DNA of 64,000 nucleotides from Fischerella sp. PCC 9605 (GCF_000517105.1 NZ_KI912154.1:284441-348440); one strand, 5' to 3'; positions 34,990 to 44,407 are shown, counted from the stretch's first letter. Program-made: numbers and translations. The notes: generated from the sequence alone by a model not told the origin.

Positions 34990-36141
34990 TCAAACCTGAA
35001 GTGGTTTTTGGACAGCTTCTAAGAAGGAGTTTTCAAGGATTCCTTCCAAAATATCAACAACTTCAAACACTGCTTTATTGTTGATGGCGGCGGCGTTGGC
35101 ACGGTAGTAAGCCAGGGTTTCAGGCTGGATTAGCTTTGCTACAGCTTGGTTAATGTCCCGAAAATTGCGGACTACAATACCAATCTCATTATCTGCAATC
35201 CACACAGCCGAGGGTCGTTCTTGAAACAAGCTGAAGGCATTGCATTCAGTAATTACTGGCAGCTTCATAGCCACAGCCTCGCTGACACCTACAGAACCGG
35301 ATTTACCAACGAAGAAATCGGACAGATGCATGTAGTAAGGAATTTCATTCGTAAAAGTTTCAATGTACCTTGGCAAACGACTCTGTTGACGACGCAGAGT
35401 GTTTGCTATTTCTTCATTGCGTCCGCAAATAAAAATAAGTTGTAGATTCAGCGACGATTTCTCCAGACAATCGGCAATCTCCAGCATCACCTTTGACCCC
35501 TGACTGCCAAAAGTGATTAAACCAGTAGGCAAATCTGGGTCTAGTCCTAGGCGTTGTCTCTCAATGCGGCGATCGCACTTCATGGGTTCGTAAAACCGAG
35601 GGTGAATTACCACTCCTGAAGTGCGGAATATTCGCTCCTGCGTATAACCAAAGTTTTTTGCTTGTTCAACCGCCCGTTCAGTGGGACAAATTAAGAACTG
35701 TTCCTGCTGTTCAATCCAAAAGTGGGGTGGGCAATCGGCATGATCGGTTATAAACGTCGCAAAGGGCACACCGGGTGACACTGCCTGCAAGCTTTCATAA
35801 ATCAGCCGATTGACATACGGCAGCAATGCAATTACCATATCGGGCTGATGTTGCTGCCAGTATCTTTGAAAACGTGCTAACCAGGCAAAATGATAAAGGC
35901 GTATTTGTAACTTGAATGAGGGAACCAATAAAGGCTCAGTAATAATTTTTGCCCAGTTTTTTTTGAGTATCAGTTGATTATAAATTTTGTGTGGAACAGC
36001 CGTCCCAATGATTTCTTTAAAAGCATCGACTATATGAATTTTCCACGGTAATTGCCGCTGCTCGATAACTTTTTGCAAAGCGTTGGCAGTGCTGCGATGA
36101 CCTGCGCCTAAATCATAAATCATCAAATATACTTTCTTCAT
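34990..36141 (-). CDS. GT28-type (MGDG synthase-like) glycosyltransferase B
   Basis: 383 residues from the ATG at 36141, preferred over the ATG at 36153 because GGAG sits 6 nt before it and inside the longer frame. N-terminal GAGHRSTANAL matches the acceptor-side loop of MGDG synthase/MurG-like enzymes. The C-terminal donor half has FGSQGSKVMLEIA, LIFICGRNEE and PYYMHLSDFFVGKSGSVGVSEA. The usual GKPGG donor loop, present in the paralogue at 42019-43242, reads GKSGS here. The family transfers a hexose to lipid acceptors at the membrane, so a lipid-linked sugar is the likely product. Its activity with the altered loop is uncertain. Confidence 0.82.
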   Translation of the reverse strand: MKKVYLMIYDLGAGHRSTANALQKVIEQRQLPWKIHIVDAFKEIIGTAVPHKIYNQLILKKNWAKIITEPLLVPSFKLQIRLYHFAWLARFQRYWQQHQPDMVIALLPYVNRLIYESLQAVSPGVPFATFITDHADCPPHFWIEQQEQFLICPTERAVEQAKNFGYTQERIFRTSGVVIHPRFYEPMKCDRRIERQRLGLDPDLPTGLITFGSQGSKVMLEIADCLEKSSLNLQLIFICGRNEEIANTLRRQQSRLPRYIETFTNEIPYYMHLSDFFVGKSGSVGVSEAVAMKLPVITECNAFSLFQERPSAVWIADNEIGIVVRNFRDINQAVAKLIQPETLAYYRANAAAINNKAVFEVVDILEGILENSFLEAVQKPLQV

Positions 36142-36289
36142 CGCTTTCTCCATTCAGTTTTTATTCGAGTTAAGGATAATCTTTCGCTACCAAGTCGGCG
36201 TCATCATTCAATAAGCTTTAATTCTGGTAATCTGAGGCTTTATTCCTGGTTTTTTCCTTACTTTTATTGAGATTAAAAGTTAATTATTT

Positions 36290-37201
36290 TTATAATATTT
36301 GTCTGGATTTATATTGTTTAAAACGCTCCCAAAAAAAACCTGTTACATTTGCTAATTGGGATACTATCAACAATGCTGTCACTAAGATTTCTGGCTGTTT
36401 AGATTTTTGCAATAAAGGGTAAGTGAGTAAATTAAAAAAAAACTTGAGTGGTTCAACTTTGACGCGCTCATCAGTACGAGAAGACCTGCGGACGTGAAAG
36501 CAAAAAGCACCCCGTCCATAGTTGAAGTGTTGACGCCAAAAAGTGGGTAATGTGAGTTTATGGGCATGATAGACCCGAACTTCTGGAGCGTAAATCATCT
36601 TATAAGCGTGGTGCAACCAGCGATCGCATAATTCCCGGTCTTCTCCCGCAGCGAGGGTAAAAGTGGTGTCAAAACCACCAACGACCCAGAAAAGGTCTGA
36701 TGGTAAAGCCATATTATTAGAGGCGAAAAAGCTCAACGGATGAGAGCTATTCTTGTAATAGTAATAAGTGTAGAGGTAGTCAATTAATACCTGGCTAGCA
36801 GTGGAATACAAATTGCTATCCAAGACGTTGACAGTCCGACCGCCAATCATGCAATCTGGTACTGTGGCAAAACGAACTGCCAAAGTTGTTAACCAATCAG
36901 GCGCAGGCGCACAATCATCATCGGTGAAGGCTAAGTACCTACCCCTTGCTCGTGTAACGCCAGTGTTTCTGGCTGCTGCTGGGCCTGCATTGGCTTGCTG
37001 AATTAGAGTTAGATTAATTTGGTCATGAAAGTGAGCAACCACAGGCTCTAATGGTGTTTTGCTACCATCATCTACCACAACAACTTCAAAGTCATGGTGT
37101 GGGTAGTCCAAACGAACCAGAGACTCAAGACAACTAGCAAGTTGTTCTGGACGATTGTAAGTAGGAATAATAATTGAGAAGAAAGGTATTTGCTGTTCCA
37201 T
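36290..37201 (-). CDS. GT2 family glycosyltransferase A
   Basis: 303-residue inverting GT-A enzyme. The start IIIPTYNRPEQLASCLESL, VVVDDGS, the metal-binding region AFTDDDCAPAPDW, and GEDRELCDRW (catalytic ED) are all in place. The C-terminal 50 residues contain a hydrophobic segment, suggesting membrane association. The gene begins 130 bp inside the 3' end of the preceding glycosyltransferase gene, in another frame. Donor and acceptor are unknown; it is one of three GT2 enzymes in the cluster. Confidence 0.88.
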   Translation of the reverse strand: MEQQIPFFSIIIPTYNRPEQLASCLESLVRLDYPHHDFEVVVVDDGSKTPLEPVVAHFHDQINLTLIQQANAGPAAARNTGVTRARGRYLAFTDDDCAPAPDWLTTLAVRFATVPDCMIGGRTVNVLDSNLYSTASQVLIDYLYTYYYYKNSSHPLSFFASNNMALPSDLFWVVGGFDTTFTLAAGEDRELCDRWLHHAYKMIYAPEVRVYHAHKLTLPTFWRQHFNYGRGAFCFHVRRSSRTDERVKVEPLKFFFNLLTYPLLQKSKQPEILVTALLIVSQLANVTGFFWERFKQYKSRQIL

Positions 37202-38097
37202 AATGACTTACATAGACTTGACCAATCCGCCTGTTTTCCCCAGAATGGGAAAACAATTCGGGTGAGGGTGTGAAGTGGATGGAGTTTTAGCGCCCAGCGT
37301 ATGCTGGAGAATGCTGCGTGTTTTTGACCAACCTGGTATGACATCCAAGCGTGTTCGTATAAAAAGTTGGCAAACATCTTGGGGTGCGCTTCAAAAAGCT
37401 CCCGATGTTTATCGATGAGGAGTTTAAAACTCTCCTGACGAAGCATCGGGTCTTTGGACACACGATTACCTTTATGAGCATAGAGTTGGTATGTAACAAT
37501 CGGTAGACCTAGAATTGAGCAGAGTGGGTTGAGGCGCAGGAAAAGATCAGAATGAACACGAGAGCGAAATGTTTCATCCCAACCGCCGATTTGGCGAATG
37601 ACCTTCTGTTCCACGACTAGGGTCTGCTTGGTGTAATATGAACAACCTGGCTCAAGTTCCTCTAAGGAAAAATGGGCACCGCGTGGACGAACTGGAGGCG
37701 GAAAGCGTTTTTCAATGACCCGACCTTGAGCATTCATCTCCTCTATCCCGGAAATAACTGCAACAGGTGGGGGAAGTGTCGCTTGCGCTAACGCTTCGAG
37801 CGACACTTCTGCCATATGAGGAAGAAGCCGATCGTCGTCATCCAGGTATGTAATCCAACGACCCTGCGCTGCTTCAATCCCGACGTTACGCGCCCGTGCG
37901 CCTCCACAAGATTTTGACAGCCGAATAACTCGCAATCGACGATCGCTTGGTAACTCAACTGGCTGTACCGAGCCGTCATCAACGACGATGACCTCTAAAT
38001 CATTCATCGTTTGTGTCAAGGCACTTTGGACAGCGCGAGGAAGTAAGTGAGGGCGATCGCGGGTTGGGATGATGATACTGAGTAAAGGGCTGCTCAT
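37072..38097 (-). CDS. GT2 family glycosyltransferase B, 3' end overlapping next gene
   Basis: 341-residue GT-A enzyme: IIIPTRDRPHLLPRAVQSAL, VVDDGS, GGARARNVGIEAAQG, YLDDDDRLLPHM. The catalytic core ends near residue 250. The last 43 residues (after FPFWGKQADW) are read from DNA that also encodes the start of the next GT2 gene in a different frame, and look random and hydrophobic. The original stop was probably lost, extending the reading frame. No ribosome-binding anomaly is seen at its own start (AGAG before ATG). Confidence 0.85.
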   Translation of the reverse strand: MSSPLLSIIIPTRDRPHLLPRAVQSALTQTMNDLEVIVVDDGSVQPVELPSDRRLRVIRLSKSCGGARARNVGIEAAQGRWITYLDDDDRLLPHMAEVSLEALAQATLPPPVAVISGIEEMNAQGRVIEKRFPPPVRPRGAHFSLEELEPGCSYYTKQTLVVEQKVIRQIGGWDETFRSRVHSDLFLRLNPLCSILGLPIVTYQLYAHKGNRVSKDPMLRQESFKLLIDKHRELFEAHPKMFANFLYEHAWMSYQVGQKHAAFSSIRWALKLHPLHTLTRIVFPFWGKQADWSSLCKSLWNSKYLSSQLLFLLTIVQNNLLVVLSLWFVWTTHTMTLKLLW

Positions 38098-38159
38098 TTC
38101 TCTTTGCTTAAGTTCTATAAATATACGGAAGCTTCATTAGTAGTAAAGTCGCAACTCAC

Positions 38160-39692
38160 CTAATTTTTCCGCTTGGAACGGAGTTCCTGGAAATTTTGTA
38201 AAACTTCTTTTGTCCCTTGCATCCCACCTGGAAAAATCATCCACAGAAGAATGTAAAGCAATCCAAAAATTGTCATCTTGACGAGCAAACTTAAGACAGC
38301 ATTATTAATATCTGGTAAAACAAATTGACTTGCAGAGAGTATGACTGCTGCTGTTACAGATGCGAATGCAGGTCGCCACACAACACTGAAAAAATCACCC
38401 ATTGATAGAGGCGATGTTTTTAGACAAAATGCAACCGCTGGGTAAGTCAGCAGGCAAATTCCCACTGTATAACCCATTGCAACACCATAAGCTCCCCACT
38501 TTGCACCAACTGCTACGGCGAGAATCATCACAGGAGTGTGAATCAGACCCCAGCGTAACTGTCGTTGAGTATGACCTATCGACACGTAGAGCCATTTTGT
38601 GACTCTGTACATACTACCGACAAAGGGCGCGATCGCCAGCAGTTGGAAGAGTGGAACCGCCTCTAACCATTGGTTTCCCAGTAGCAGCAGGATAATCTCA
38701 CGGGCTTCCACAAAGCAAAACGCCAGCACCGGCATAGAAAAGGCAAAGATTGGCATTAACCCTCGGCGACAGTAAGCACGGTACAAGTCTGGGTCATGCT
38801 GGGTACGGCTGAAGCTAGACACAGCCACATCGAACAGAGGATTATAAATCTGTTCAAAGGGAAAATATGCCCACGTGTAGGCAACGTGATAAAAACCAAG
38901 CGCTCCCGCACCGCTAAAATAGCCAACGAGAATGCGGTCAAGTTGCATCCCAATGCGCGTGAGGAACCGGAAGCCACTGAGGTGCGCTCCATAAGAAAGC
39001 ATTTCTCGCAGATTGGCATCTAATTTTGTGTTTTTGACATACTTCGCAGGTCGCCAACCACAAACAAACCAACTAGCAACGCTTTGGGTCAGTTGCATCA
39101 CAAGCACCTGCAAGACTAACGCCCAGTAGCCAAGGCCAAGCCAAGCCGCACCTATGGCAAAAACAGCACCTGCTACCAGGGAAGCAACTTCGATCGCGGT
39201 CATCATCTCAAAGCGCATCTGTCGCTTGAGTAATGATTTGTGCTGAAATGTTAAACACAAACTCAAAACGCCAACTGCTAGCATCAGCGTAATTCCTGTT
39301 AGTTCCGCCTGTTTATAGAACCACGCGAGAACAGGAGCCATCAACACCATCAATCCTATGACCACAGCGTTGATTTTTAAAGACAGCCAGAACATAGCGC
39401 TGGCTTGCTGATGATCTAATTTTTCTCGTTGTACCGTTGCTGTCTCCAAACCAAGATTGGTCAAGCTGTCTACAAATGCAAGCAGTGGAGCCACCATCGC
39501 CAGCAAACCAAAGTCAAATGGTGTCAGCATCCGAGCCAGTACAGCAGTTGAGCCAATCCCCAATGCTAGCTTGATCGGCTGGGAAGCCACTGTAATCAAG
39601 CCAGATTTGAGCGATCGCTTTTTCAGGTCGGCGTTGAGTGCATCTGTTCTGATATGCTGCTCAGAATCAACACCCGAAGGGTACTGAGTCAT
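38160..39692 (-). CDS. polysaccharide/lipid flippase (Wzx-like, MOP superfamily)
   Basis: 510-residue polytopic membrane protein with about 12-14 hydrophobic segments, beginning SLKSGLITVASQPIKLALGI. LARMLTPFDFGLLAMV and GLETATVQREKLDHQQASAMFW are typical of the lipopolysaccharide/exopolysaccharide translocase family. It would flip lipid-linked oligosaccharides across the cytoplasmic membrane. Its start codon overlaps the stop of the upstream GT4 gene by 4 bp (ATGA), indicating translational coupling. No Wzy polymerase is present, so a short oligosaccharide or single repeat unit is more likely than a polymer. Confidence 0.9.
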   Translation of the reverse strand: MTQYPSGVDSEQHIRTDALNADLKKRSLKSGLITVASQPIKLALGIGSTAVLARMLTPFDFGLLAMVAPLLAFVDSLTNLGLETATVQREKLDHQQASAMFWLSLKINAVVIGLMVLMAPVLAWFYKQAELTGITLMLAVGVLSLCLTFQHKSLLKRQMRFEMMTAIEVASLVAGAVFAIGAAWLGLGYWALVLQVLVMQLTQSVASWFVCGWRPAKYVKNTKLDANLREMLSYGAHLSGFRFLTRIGMQLDRILVGYFSGAGALGFYHVAYTWAYFPFEQIYNPLFDVAVSSFSRTQHDPDLYRAYCRRGLMPIFAFSMPVLAFCFVEAREIILLLLGNQWLEAVPLFQLLAIAPFVGSMYRVTKWLYVSIGHTQRQLRWGLIHTPVMILAVAVGAKWGAYGVAMGYTVGICLLTYPAVAFCLKTSPLSMGDFFSVVWRPAFASVTAAVILSASQFVLPDINNAVLSLLVKMTIFGLLYILLWMIFPGGMQGTKEVLQNFQELRSKRKN

Positions 39693-40951
39693 GAGGCGGT
39701 GTCTCCCAACAATTGTGCTGTTCTACTAAAAGTTTGTTTGTGATTGGCATGATTTGTGGTATAATCTTTTTCACAAATTTGCTGATATATTTCTAGAAAG
39801 CGCTCCGTACATCTATCTTCACTAAAGTGGGTGAGCGCCCGTTCACGACCAGCCCGTCCCATTTGTTCAGCTATAGTTGGGTTGAACAATAGGCACTGCA
39901 AAGCATTAGTTAAGGCGTCTACATCATTCGGCGGTACTAAAAAGCCAGTTGTCCCGTCGCTGACAATCTCCGGCTGTGCGCCAACATTGCTAGCGATAAC
40001 AGCCGTACCCCGCATCATCGCCTCTGTGGTGACGTTACCGAAAGGCTCCGCCCAAAGGGAGGGGACGACCTGTACCCAAGCCGAATCAAAGTGTTGTTCC
40101 ATCTCTTGACGTGGTAGATGACCAAGCCAAACCACACTGTCAGTGACTCCCAGTTCTGTGGCTAAGGTTCGCAGGTTCAACTCCTCAAGACCCTGACCAG
40201 CAATCACCAACCGCGCTTTTGCCACCAGTGTTTTAACCCGTGCGAATGCTCGTAACAAAACCCCCACACCTTTCTCTGGTGCCAAGCGCCCAGCATAAGC
40301 AACTGTTGGCGGATCGCCCAGGCTTGGGCGCATCGGTCTAGAGGGAACCCCGTTGTGAACAACTTCGATTGGTGCAATCCCTTCCGCCTCTAAAATGGAT
40401 TTCATCGCATAGCTGAGGGCTACGACTAAGTTAAAAGAATTGCGCCAGCGCTGCCAAAGCTTCTGCTGTAGCATGAATACTGGCCAAGTTTGTGGTACCA
40501 TCAAGCAGCCATGACGCAAGCAAGCTCTTCCAGCAGGATGATTGCAAAGACTTCCATCTGGCAGTAATTTTGTTCCCACCGGACAAATTGCTTTGTATAC
40601 TGCTGTTTGATACAAACACGGCACGTCTTTAAGAAGGGGAAGGATCAGTGGCGAAAGTTGCCACAAAAACATCCGCACGTGGACGACATCCGGTCGAAAC
40701 TCCTTCAGGACGCGACGCAAGCTCAAATATGCTGAGGGATTAACGGTATTTGACAGAAATTGAAGAAAAAAAGAGTTCGTTCCGAAGCAAGTATAATCTG
40801 ATAGGACTGGACTGCCTGGAACTAATGAGCTACGACTAGAGAAAAGCCGAGCATCATGACCGCGATCGCGCAAGTTCTGACGCAAAGCTAGTATTTGTAG
40901 CTCGGCTCCTCCGGTAGCTGTACCATAGTCATGAAGGAGAAGAATCTTCAT
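39689..40951 (-). CDS. GT4 family glycosyltransferase
   Basis: 420-residue retaining GT-B enzyme. The N-terminal domain starts MKILLLHDYGTATGGAELQI. The C-terminal donor domain contains VAYAGRLAPEKGVGVLLRAF, LVIAGQG and the E-x7-E motif in SLWAEPFGNVTTEAMMRG. AGGAG lies 7 nt before the ATG. A cysteine-rich middle part (CNHPAGRACLRHGC, about 135-150) is unusual but known in some bacterial GT4 proteins. It is coupled to the flippase gene by a 4-bp overlap. Sugar and acceptor are unknown. Confidence 0.9.
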   Translation of the reverse strand: MKILLLHDYGTATGGAELQILALRQNLRDRGHDARLFSSRSSLVPGSPVLSDYTCFGTNSFFLQFLSNTVNPSAYLSLRRVLKEFRPDVVHVRMFLWQLSPLILPLLKDVPCLYQTAVYKAICPVGTKLLPDGSLCNHPAGRACLRHGCLMVPQTWPVFMLQQKLWQRWRNSFNLVVALSYAMKSILEAEGIAPIEVVHNGVPSRPMRPSLGDPPTVAYAGRLAPEKGVGVLLRAFARVKTLVAKARLVIAGQGLEELNLRTLATELGVTDSVVWLGHLPRQEMEQHFDSAWVQVVPSLWAEPFGNVTTEAMMRGTAVIASNVGAQPEIVSDGTTGFLVPPNDVDALTNALQCLLFNPTIAEQMGRAGRERALTHFSEDRCTERFLEIYQQICEKDYTTNHANHKQTFSRTAQLLGDTAS

Positions 40952-40963
40952 TTTGCTGCTCCT

Positions 40964-42022
40964 TCAGCTACCCGATACTGCTGTTTCTGGGGATTTTGGA
41001 AACGGGATTTGTGCTTCGTCGGGTTGCTTTGCTTTCAGGTGATGTTTGGCGTATTGGCTAGTGAGATAGCGGTTGAATAGTTTTTCAATTGGCGCTAACC
41101 CATAAATTATGATGTTCTCAAATAACTGATTTTTAATGCCGAAAGTTAACTTACGGATTATGGGAAGATATACTGTGTTTGCGCGCCTCCATCCCAAGAT
41201 TTTGTATTTATGTTGAAAGTATCCATCTTCCGCCAAATCCCACTTTTCCCGTAAGCGTCTTAAACTCGCCAACTCCCATGCATCGCTCCAACGCAGCATA
41301 TAGAAATGGAAGTCTGTCCACTTCAGTGGTGGCCCCGGTACGTAAGTAATAATGCTGTCAGGCTCAAAGTACACTGTACCTCCCGCCTTGACGACGTTCA
41401 TACAAAAGTCCAGGTGTTCCTTAGTATTGAGCATAGTTTCATCAAAGAAACCAACTTTCTGGAATATCTCTGTGCGCACCAATACACAGTGGAACTCTGA
41501 CAACTCAGTTTGTGTCCGTTGCAACTTAGGACGTACATCTGCTACAAGTTGACCTTGCTTGTACATCTTCTCGCGCAGGCGGCGTCTTCCTCTAGCATCA
41601 CAGATAACATGGGACTCACCACCAGCAAAGTGAACAATTTCATGCACTGGTTGCTCGTGACACACTAAGGGCCCAACCACTGTCGCCTCAGTTTCTTGGG
41701 CGCAGTTAATCAGAGCTTCCAGCCAATCTGGTGAAACGATGACATCGTTATCGACAAATACAACATACTTAGTGTCAACCTGAGCCAAACCAAGGTTTCT
41801 GGCGCGGTTGGGGAAGAGGTAGTAGTCGGTACGAATCAGTTGAAATCCCTTTTCTTGAGACTTCGCTTCCAGATATTGCTGCACCTGTGTTGGTGAGTTA
41901 CCGTCTACATACACTAACTTAAACGGAATTTTGGTATGTTCGTAAATACTTTCTAGGGATTCACGGGTATAGCTAAAACGCTCCCGTGGTGAAACAACAA
42001 TTGTGACTTGAGGATCTATCAT
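40964..42022 (-). CDS. GT2 family glycosyltransferase C
   Basis: 352 residues. GT-A core: VTIVVSPRERFSYTRESLESI, LVYVDGNSP, RNLGLAQVDTKYVVFVDNDVIVSPDW, and GFFDETMLNTKEHLDFCMNV. The C-terminal 100 residues are basic and include an amphipathic region. The start codon overlaps the stop of the preceding GT28-type gene by 4 bp (42019-42022), so the two are translationally coupled and likely act in sequence. The gap to the GT4 gene is 12 bp. Confidence 0.88.
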   Translation of the reverse strand: MIDPQVTIVVSPRERFSYTRESLESIYEHTKIPFKLVYVDGNSPTQVQQYLEAKSQEKGFQLIRTDYYLFPNRARNLGLAQVDTKYVVFVDNDVIVSPDWLEALINCAQETEATVVGPLVCHEQPVHEIVHFAGGESHVICDARGRRRLREKMYKQGQLVADVRPKLQRTQTELSEFHCVLVRTEIFQKVGFFDETMLNTKEHLDFCMNVVKAGGTVYFEPDSIITYVPGPPLKWTDFHFYMLRWSDAWELASLRRLREKWDLAEDGYFQHKYKILGWRRANTVYLPIIRKLTFGIKNQLFENIIIYGLAPIEKLFNRYLTSQYAKHHLKAKQPDEAQIPFPKSPETAVSGS

Positions 42023-43242
42023 CTGAAACCTCGTGGGAGTGTTGTCTTGTTGCTAGTAGCGAGAATCTGATGCAAGATATCAGGAATTTCAAACACCGCT
42101 CGATTATTCAAAGCAGCGACATTCGCACGGTAGCGAGCAAAATGTTCAGGCTGAAGAAACTTTTCAAGCGCTTGAGCGATATTCCGAAAACTTCGGATTA
42201 CCAAACCCACCTCCTTGTGTTGAATCCAGTTGGCGTTGTATCGTTCATTTATGAGTGTGGCAGCATTACATTCCACAATCACTGGTAGCTTCATCACTAG
42301 CGCCTCACTGATACTCGCACCTCCTGGTTTACCAATAAAAAAATCGGAAAGATGCATATAGTAAGGAATGTCTTCAGTAAACGTGGTGACAAACCTCTTT
42401 TGGAGACCTTGGCTCTGACGTAGAGCCAAAGCCAGTTCTTCATTGCGTCCGCAAATAAAGATGAGTTGTAGTTTTTGTTGAAAACACAAAAGATGCTTGG
42501 CAATTTCCAGCATCAGTTTGGAGCCGAAACCCCCAAATAACACAAGCCCGGTGAGACAGTCTGGGTCTAAACCCAAACGTTGTCTCTCAGTGGCGCGATC
42601 GCCCTTCATGGGTTCATAAAAGCGAGGGTGAACAACCATTCCCGAAGTTTTGATGATACGCTCCTCCTCTACTCCCAAACCACGAGCTTGCTCTACTGCT
42701 CTTTGGGTTCCACAGACTACATAATTTCCCGTTTTCGGTTCTATGTAAAATCCGGGTGGAGAATCAACTAAATCTATAGGAATGGTCACTACAGGGGTGC
42801 CCGGTTTTCCCTTTTGCAAACTTTCCCATAGTATTTTATTATACAAAGGTAATAGAGAGACTACTAAATCTGGTTGTTGCTGGTGCCAGTATTCCGCAAA
42901 AATCTTGACACCAGTATCGTAATTTAGTCTGATCAGTAGTTGATTTAGGAGCAGTAACAGCGGGTGAAGCCATGTCCAACCACTTTTCAGCATCCGATTA
43001 TACAATTCACCCCCAGTCATTCCTGATAGCGCCTTGTAGATATCCACGATCTGGTTTTGTTCTGCCAAGTGCTTTACTGTTTCGTCTACATCGATTACAT
43101 GCAGCTGCCAGGGAAGTTGTTGCTGCTCAATAATGGAACGTAGCGCATTACAGGTAGCATAATGCCCTCCACCATACCAAGCGGTAAGAACACTAATCAA
43201 AAACTCTTTTTTTGGATATGAGAGTGATTGCGTTGTTTCCAT
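42019..43242 (-). CDS. GT28-type (MGDG synthase-like) glycosyltransferase A
   Basis: 407 residues, paralogue of the enzyme at 34990-36141 (long shared blocks such as HPRFYEPMKGDR, ERQRLGLDPD, LIFICGRNEE). The N-terminus keeps a GGGHYATCNAL loop, and the donor half has FGGFGSKLMLEIA and HLSDFFIGKPGGASISEAL, with the canonical GKPGG. Members transfer hexoses to lipid acceptors. As the first glycosyltransferase after the polyketide genes, it is the best candidate to attach the first sugar to the lipid. That order is inference. Confidence 0.85.
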   Translation of the reverse strand: METTQSLSYPKKEFLISVLTAWYGGGHYATCNALRSIIEQQQLPWQLHVIDVDETVKHLAEQNQIVDIYKALSGMTGGELYNRMLKSGWTWLHPLLLLLNQLLIRLNYDTGVKIFAEYWHQQQPDLVVSLLPLYNKILWESLQKGKPGTPVVTIPIDLVDSPPGFYIEPKTGNYVVCGTQRAVEQARGLGVEEERIIKTSGMVVHPRFYEPMKGDRATERQRLGLDPDCLTGLVLFGGFGSKLMLEIAKHLLCFQQKLQLIFICGRNEELALALRQSQGLQKRFVTTFTEDIPYYMHLSDFFIGKPGGASISEALVMKLPVIVECNAATLINERYNANWIQHKEVGLVIRSFRNIAQALEKFLQPEHFARYRANVAALNNRAVFEIPDILHQILATSNKTTLPRGFR

Positions 43243-43463
43243 TTTTTAAAGACCGAAGTCATTAATAGGACTAGCCCTTTCAAGGTGGGTGAAAAATCTG
43301 CTTTCATTGCCTGGTTTTTCCTGATTCGACTTGGTGTCTTAGTGTCTTGGTGGTTCAAGAAAATTTATTTTTTCACCACCAAGACACCAAGACACGAAGA
43401 AAATTTATTGTTTAAAATTCCACCTTGAAAAGACTAAATTAATAGGACTTGCATATTGACAAA
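43243..43463. other. spacer between polyketide and glycosylation gene blocks
   Basis: 221 bp separating the HetN-like SDR gene from the glycosyltransferase run; the largest break on this strand between 29.6 and 54 kb. It contains a MITE-like inverted repeat. A promoter for the glycosylation block could lie here. Confidence 0.5.
43334..43395. repeat. MITE-like inverted repeat (GTGTCTTAGTG family), copy 2
   Basis: GTGTCTTAGTGTCTTGGTGG (43334-43353) pairs with CCACCAAGACACCAAGACAC (43376-43395), with one mismatch. Same family as 8448-8508. Confidence 0.88.
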
Positions 43464-44357
43464 CTAGACAAAATGTGTTTTATTATTTTGAGTCAGGCGA
43501 TCGCGCCCGTCTCTAGTTACTGAATCACTATGCATTTGATTTTCGGCGCGGATTTGGTTGAGCTTGGCTACTCCCAACCACTGATAAACTGTATCTCCAA
43601 ATCTTGGGAAAATTTGCCACAGCGCTATTAGCAGTCTTGTCATACCTGCTGCGATCGGATCTTGATTCACAATCACTTCAGCCTGATTTTGCTCGATCGC
43701 CCTAACTACTGCGATCGCCACATCACTTGGTGTAGACGCGCCTGCTAAACTTGGTATGGGTACGCCAGTATCGGCAATCATTCCCTGACCAGAAACATAC
43801 CCCGGACAGATTGCGGAAATTCCCACACCAGTACCAGCTAACTCTTGCCTGAGTGCATCAGTCCACATCAACAAGCCAGCTTTACTGGCAGAATAAACGC
43901 TGTTGTAAGGATTTCCCTTTTTGCTAGCTAGAGAGGCAATATTTACAATGTGACCGTTACCCTGACGTAACATGCTTGGCAGAAAAGCGCGAGTTAACTC
44001 CATAGCAGCAAGTAAATTGATGGATAAAACTGACTGGATATCAGCAAGGGAGTAATCTTGGAAGGCTCGATATATTTCTATGCCAGCATTATTAATTAAG
44101 ATGTCAACAGAAGGAGCAACCCGCTCAATTTGCTGTCGCAAGACTGGCAGTTCTTCCACGTTGCTGATATCAAAGGGAATACCTATCCCTCTACCACCCA
44201 TAGCATTAATTTCCGCACAGAGATTATCTAGCCCTTGCTGCGATCGCGAAACACCAACTACAGTTGCTTGTTTTTCTGCCAGCGCGTGAGCAATAAATAC
44301 GCCAATACCCCGCGAGGCACCTGTTAAAACTACTGTCTTACCTGCTATGGTTGTCAT
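43464..44357 (-). CDS. HetN-like short-chain dehydrogenase/reductase
   Basis: 297-residue SDR with TGASRGIG (12-19), NNAG, and the catalytic SVYSASKAG (Tyr155, Lys159). Overall it resembles cyanobacterial HetN/DltE-like ketoacyl reductases. HetN of Anabaena also carries the pentapeptide RGSGR, needed for heterocyst pattern control. The aligned position here reads RQGNGH (131-136), so that signal is missing. Following the PKS genes on the same strand, it is better read as a ketoreductase or dehydrogenase of the pathway. The last 25 residues are polar and not conserved in SDRs. Confidence 0.8.
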   Translation of the reverse strand: MTTIAGKTVVLTGASRGIGVFIAHALAEKQATVVGVSRSQQGLDNLCAEINAMGGRGIGIPFDISNVEELPVLRQQIERVAPSVDILINNAGIEIYRAFQDYSLADIQSVLSINLLAAMELTRAFLPSMLRQGNGHIVNIASLASKKGNPYNSVYSASKAGLLMWTDALRQELAGTGVGISAICPGYVSGQGMIADTGVPIPSLAGASTPSDVAIAVVRAIEQNQAEVIVNQDPIAAGMTRLLIALWQIFPRFGDTVYQWLGVAKLNQIRAENQMHSDSVTRDGRDRLTQNNKTHFV

Positions 44358-44407
44358 AATTACTCACATTGTTATTTAGTCAATGAATGGAAGGACGAAT
44401 GCGCCGA

